From Streptomyces sp. KL109B (GTDB lineage Bacteria; Actinomycetota; Actinomycetes; Streptomycetales; Streptomycetaceae): 64,000 nucleotides of DNA. Position 1 is the first letter of the stretch, and every line of letters begins with the position of its first letter. Below are positions 61,348-64,000 of the stretch, one piece after another. The translations under genes were made by a program, and so were the position numbers. The notes under the pieces were generated by a model that worked only from the letters and a program-made list of their open reading frames with translations, made no database searches and was not told where the DNA came from. The stretch spans positions 186,001-250,000 of the forward strand of contig NZ_JASERL010000012.1 in NCBI RefSeq assembly GCF_030766935.1, given 5' to 3'.

Positions 61348-63179
61348 GGCACTACCCCACCGACCTGCTGCTCGCCGTGGAACACGTCGAGCGCGCCATC
61401 GACCGCGGCGAACTCGGCGTGCTGCGCGCCGAGTTCACCCGCGCGGGCAGCGCCGCGTCGCTGCGCCGCTTCGACAGCTCCCAGCTCTACGAGGGTCTGG
61501 AGCGGCTCCTTGACGGCGTCTGCCAGTACCCCTGGCAGCCCTTGACCGACAGCAACGACGTGCTGGAGTACGGGCCCGTCGGCGCCGTGGTCCTGGACGA
61601 CGCGTCGGTGGACGCGTCCGCCGACGCCACACTGCGCGGGCTCCTGCTCGCCTGGGCCCTCGGCAACCCGGTGACCGTACGCTCGGCGCGGCCCGCGCTG
61701 TGGACCACCGTCATGGACGCACTGCGCGCGGCCGGCGTGCCGCTGCCCGCGGGCGCCACCGCCGAGCCCGGGGCGGACGTCCCCGGCGTACTCGTCGACG
61801 TACCGGAGCTGCCCCTGGACGCGGTGCTCGCCCTCGACTGCACCGCCCCCTGGGCGCACGGGCTGCTGCGCCGCAGGCACCGGCCGGGCCTGTCGCTCGC
61901 GCGGGCCCGCAGCGAGGACTCCGCCCAGTACGAGGGCAGGATGGCGGCCCGCATCCGCTACCTCCTCGCCCGCGCCCGGCGCACCCCGCACTACGCGGCA
62001 CTTCCGAACGTGACAGACACCTCCGGCCTCACCGCCCTGCCCGTACTGGACAAGGCCACCCTTGAGGCCAACTCGCTGCCCGCGAGCCGGGCGATGTGCG
62101 CCGACGGCGCGGCCACCGGTGAGGTCCTGCGCTCCGGCGCCACCGGCGGCAACCCGAGGTTCATCCGCTACGCGCGCGGCGACTGGGACAACATGGTCCG
62201 CGAGGCCGTACCCGTCTGGTACGACCTCGGCGTCGAACCGGGCGACCGCATCGTCAACACCCTCTTCGGCGGCGGCATGTACGGCGGACTGACCACGTCG
62301 TTCAGCGAGTTCTCCCGCATGCCCGTCGAGTGCTGCACGACGGGACAGTTCGTCACGGTCGACGATCTGCTGATGCTCACCGAGAGCTTCCGCGCCAACG
62401 TCGTCCTCGGCATGCCCGCCCTGATCCTGCCGCTGCTGCGCGACGCCAAGCGCCGCGACCCCGCGTTCCGTATCGAGAAGGTCCTCTACGGCGGCACGCC
62501 CATGACGGAGACCGACAAGGACTGGCTGCGCCGGGAGTTGGGGGCCCGCGTGGTCTCCAGCGTGCTCGCGGCCAACGACGGCGCCCAGCTCGGCCACCAG
62601 TGCACCCGCCTCGGCGGCACCCTGCACCACGTCAACGACGACTACAACCTCATCGAGGTGGTGGACGAGGACGGCGCCGTGCTGCCCGAAGGCACGGTCG
62701 GCGAACTGCTCGTCACCTGCCTGCAGAAGTTCGAGGGCCCCCTCGTGCGCTACCGCATCGGCGACAAGGGCCGCGTCGTCCACCACGACTGCCCGTGCGG
62801 GGTGTCAGGAAAGGTCCTGGAGTACCTGGGGCGCTCGGACGGCCTGATCCGCTTCAAGGGCGAGACCGTCCTGTACCGCGACGTACTCGACGCCCTGGCC
62901 GAACTGGAGGTCTCCCAGCTGCAGATCGAGGTCCACACCGAGGGCAGCAAGGAGATCCTGACCCTCCGCACCGAGTCCCCTGGCGCCCTGCCGCCCGAGC
63001 GCGTACGGGAACTCCTCACCGCCGAATTCCCGGTCCTCGGCGACTGGCAGGACTTCGACGCGTCGATCGACCTGTACGAGCTGAGGGTCGAGTGCCTCGC
63101 CGAAGGGGAGCTGCCGCGCAACGCGGTCAGCGGCAAGGTGAAGCCCGTCATCGACCGCAGACTGGCGGTGGCCGCCTGA
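61344..63179 (+). CDS. LuxE/PaaK-like adenylate-forming enzyme with an N-terminal ALDH/LuxC-like segment
   Basis: A 611-residue protein. Residues 220-611 form an adenylation domain of the phenylacetate-CoA ligase / acyl-protein synthetase type: GEVLRSGATGGNPRFIRY (phosphate loop), YGGTPMTETDKDWL, YRIGDKGRV and a CPCG pair. It would activate a carboxylic acid as an adenylate. Residues 1-200 do not belong to that family; LRGLLLAWALGNPVTVRSA resembles the NAD-binding strand-helix of aldehyde dehydrogenase/LuxC proteins, but no catalytic Cys is evident, and this match is weak. The GTG overlaps the previous gene; its TGA shares one base with the next ATG. Confidence 0.8.
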   Translation: MRHYPTDLLLAVEHVERAIDRGELGVLRAEFTRAGSAASLRRFDSSQLYEGLERLLDGVCQYPWQPLTDSNDVLEYGPVGAVVLDDASVDASADATLRGLLLAWALGNPVTVRSARPALWTTVMDALRAAGVPLPAGATAEPGADVPGVLVDVPELPLDAVLALDCTAPWAHGLLRRRHRPGLSLARARSEDSAQYEGRMAARIRYLLARARRTPHYAALPNVTDTSGLTALPVLDKATLEANSLPASRAMCADGAATGEVLRSGATGGNPRFIRYARGDWDNMVREAVPVWYDLGVEPGDRIVNTLFGGGMYGGLTTSFSEFSRMPVECCTTGQFVTVDDLLMLTESFRANVVLGMPALILPLLRDAKRRDPAFRIEKVLYGGTPMTETDKDWLRRELGARVVSSVLAANDGAQLGHQCTRLGGTLHHVNDDYNLIEVVDEDGAVLPEGTVGELLVTCLQKFEGPLVRYRIGDKGRVVHHDCPCGVSGKVLEYLGRSDGLIRFKGETVLYRDVLDALAELEVSQLQIEVHTEGSKEILTLRTESPGALPPERVRELLTAEFPVLGDWQDFDASIDLYELRVECLAEGELPRNAVSGKVKPVIDRRLAVAA

Positions 63180-64000
63180 TGTTCCGCGACATGTTCCGCG
63201 ATCACGTGGCCCGCATGATGCTCTGGGCGATCTCCCTTTCCAGCGTCGGCGTGGGCATCCACACCCTGGCCATGGGCCAGCTGCTCTACGAACGCACCGG
63301 CAGCCCGGCCGCGTTCGCGCTCGTCCTCACCCTGCAAGGAGTGGCCGCGTTCTGCGTGCTGCCGTTGTGCGGACCGCTCGTGGACGCCGTCAGCTCCAAG
63401 CGCGTGTACGCCCTGTGCGGCGTCGGTCGGGCCGTCACCGTCCTGCTGATCATCGGGCTCGCGACGCTGCCGGGCGACCGGGCAGTGCCCTGGATGGTGG
63501 CGGTGGCCGCGCTGCTCGCCGTCTTCGACAACATCGAGCGCTCCGCCCTGTTCAAGCTCACGGCGCACCACGTGGACCAGACCCACATCACCCGGTTCAA
63601 CGGCCTCATCGGGGTGGCGTTCCAGGCGGGCGCGCTCACCGGCATGGCGCTCCTCGGCCTCATCCTGACGTGGGGCGGCGCCGCGCAGGCGCTCCTGGTC
63701 GACGTCGTCATGGCGGCCACCTGCGCGCTCGTCGTGAGCCGCGTCCGCCTCACCTCCGCCGAGACGACGGCGCCGCTGTCGGTGCACACCCTCACCACGG
63801 CGATGGCCGGCACGGTGGGGGAGTGGCGGCGCATGCTCGGCCGCTACCGCGCCGACAAGGCGGTCTTCGTGATGATCGCCCTGTGCGCCGCGGACTTCGT
63901 GCTCGCCCAGGGGCTGAGCACCCTGGTCATCCCGCTGGCGGACGCCGCGCGCGGCGGCCAGGGCTGGTACATCGCCGCGCTGGAGGCCACCTTCGCGGTC
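63179..64000 (+). CDS. MFS exporter, partial (C-terminus off the right edge)
   Basis: 274 codons with no stop at the window edge; the family has about 400-430 residues. Seven or more hydrophobic helices are visible (MLWAISLSSVGVGIHTLAMG, VLTLQGVAAFCVLPLCGPL, FNGLIGVAFQAGALTGMALLG). It resembles MFS_3/EntS-type exporters. As the last visible gene of the cluster, overlapping the adenylating enzyme by one base, it probably exports or gives resistance to the product. Confidence 0.85.
   Translation, partial: MFRDMFRDHVARMMLWAISLSSVGVGIHTLAMGQLLYERTGSPAAFALVLTLQGVAAFCVLPLCGPLVDAVSSKRVYALCGVGRAVTVLLIIGLATLPGDRAVPWMVAVAALLAVFDNIERSALFKLTAHHVDQTHITRFNGLIGVAFQAGALTGMALLGLILTWGGAAQALLVDVVMAATCALVVSRVRLTSAETTAPLSVHTLTTAMAGTVGEWRRMLGRYRADKAVFVMIALCAADFVLAQGLSTLVIPLADAARGGQGWYIAALEATFAV

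Noticed and set aside
54010..64000. Modular PKS or NRPS genes in the right-hand cluster
   Set aside because: No carrier-protein, condensation or ketosynthase/acyltransferase modules occur; the only ketosynthase is a single KAS III-like protein.

Overview
The window is high-GC, densely coded DNA with strong third-position G/C bias, many GTG and TTG starts, GGAGG-type ribosome binding sites and 4-base ATGA/GTGA gene overlaps. With TTA codons limited to a few genes, a SpoIIE-type phosphatase carrying an ATPase domain, and a typical dispersed GGGGCGCGGGG repeat, this points to a Streptomyces chromosome. No tRNA, rRNA, CRISPR array or intact insertion sequence was seen.

Left part (1-18472), housekeeping and catabolic genes. 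A cobalamin riboswitch on the minus strand precedes a BtuF-like lipoprotein and a BtuC-like permease that runs off the left edge. Next come a membrane protein with a phospholipase C-like domain, an arginine deiminase with its APC-family permease, and, divergently, a Balon-type (bacterial eRF1-like) ribosome hibernation factor paired with a lipoprotein. A metabolite symporter, a YtcJ-type amidohydrolase, a double-length Lrp/AsnC regulator, a hydroxyacid dehydrogenase, a class II aldolase and an M20 amidohydrolase look like a small-molecule catabolic island. A GAF/PP2C/HATPase regulator closes this part.

Junction (18473-19765). This holds a decayed SpvB/Tc-toxin-like gene whose N-terminal motifs lie in pieces on both strands (a small in-place inversion), then the structured leader of the next operon.

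Middle (19766-47434), 21 co-directional, mostly overlapping genes for a Wzx/Wzy-type exopolysaccharide. They cover the initiating phosphoglycosyltransferase, an AlgD-like nucleotide-sugar 6-dehydrogenase, three glycosyltransferases, two Wzz-like proteins with dead kinase-like domains, an asparagine-synthase-type amidotransferase, a bi-domain oxidoreductase, a heparinase-like lyase, a beta-helix lipoprotein, Wzy, Wzx, pyruvyl transferase, and a sugar-modifying cassette (cytidylyltransferase, C-methyltransferase, PIG-L deacetylase, epimerases, aminopeptidase-like DUF4910 protein, PLP aminomutase/aminotransferase). The first two genes carry three TTA codons, so the operon is probably under bldA control. 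I infer a uronic-acid polymer, perhaps amidated and pyruvylated, decorated with a branched or amino sugar.

Right part (47437-64000). A PAP2 phosphatase, a DEAD-box helicase, a phenylalanine ammonia-lyase-like enzyme with an acyl-CoA-dehydrogenase-like partner, a broken acetyltransferase, a secreted AOC-barrel protein and a YdcF-like protein lead into a compact biosynthetic cluster that leaves the window at the right edge. That cluster has a LuxR regulator, a tiny membrane/secreted peptide, 5-aminolevulinate synthase, a TauD-like oxygenase, an aberrant ketosynthase III, an ATP-grasp ligase, an enoyl-reductase-like enzyme, an unknown protein, a LuxE/PaaK-like adenylating enzyme with an extra N-terminal domain, and an MFS exporter. 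It has no PKS or NRPS and matches no pathway I recognise; it is the best candidate for an undescribed system.
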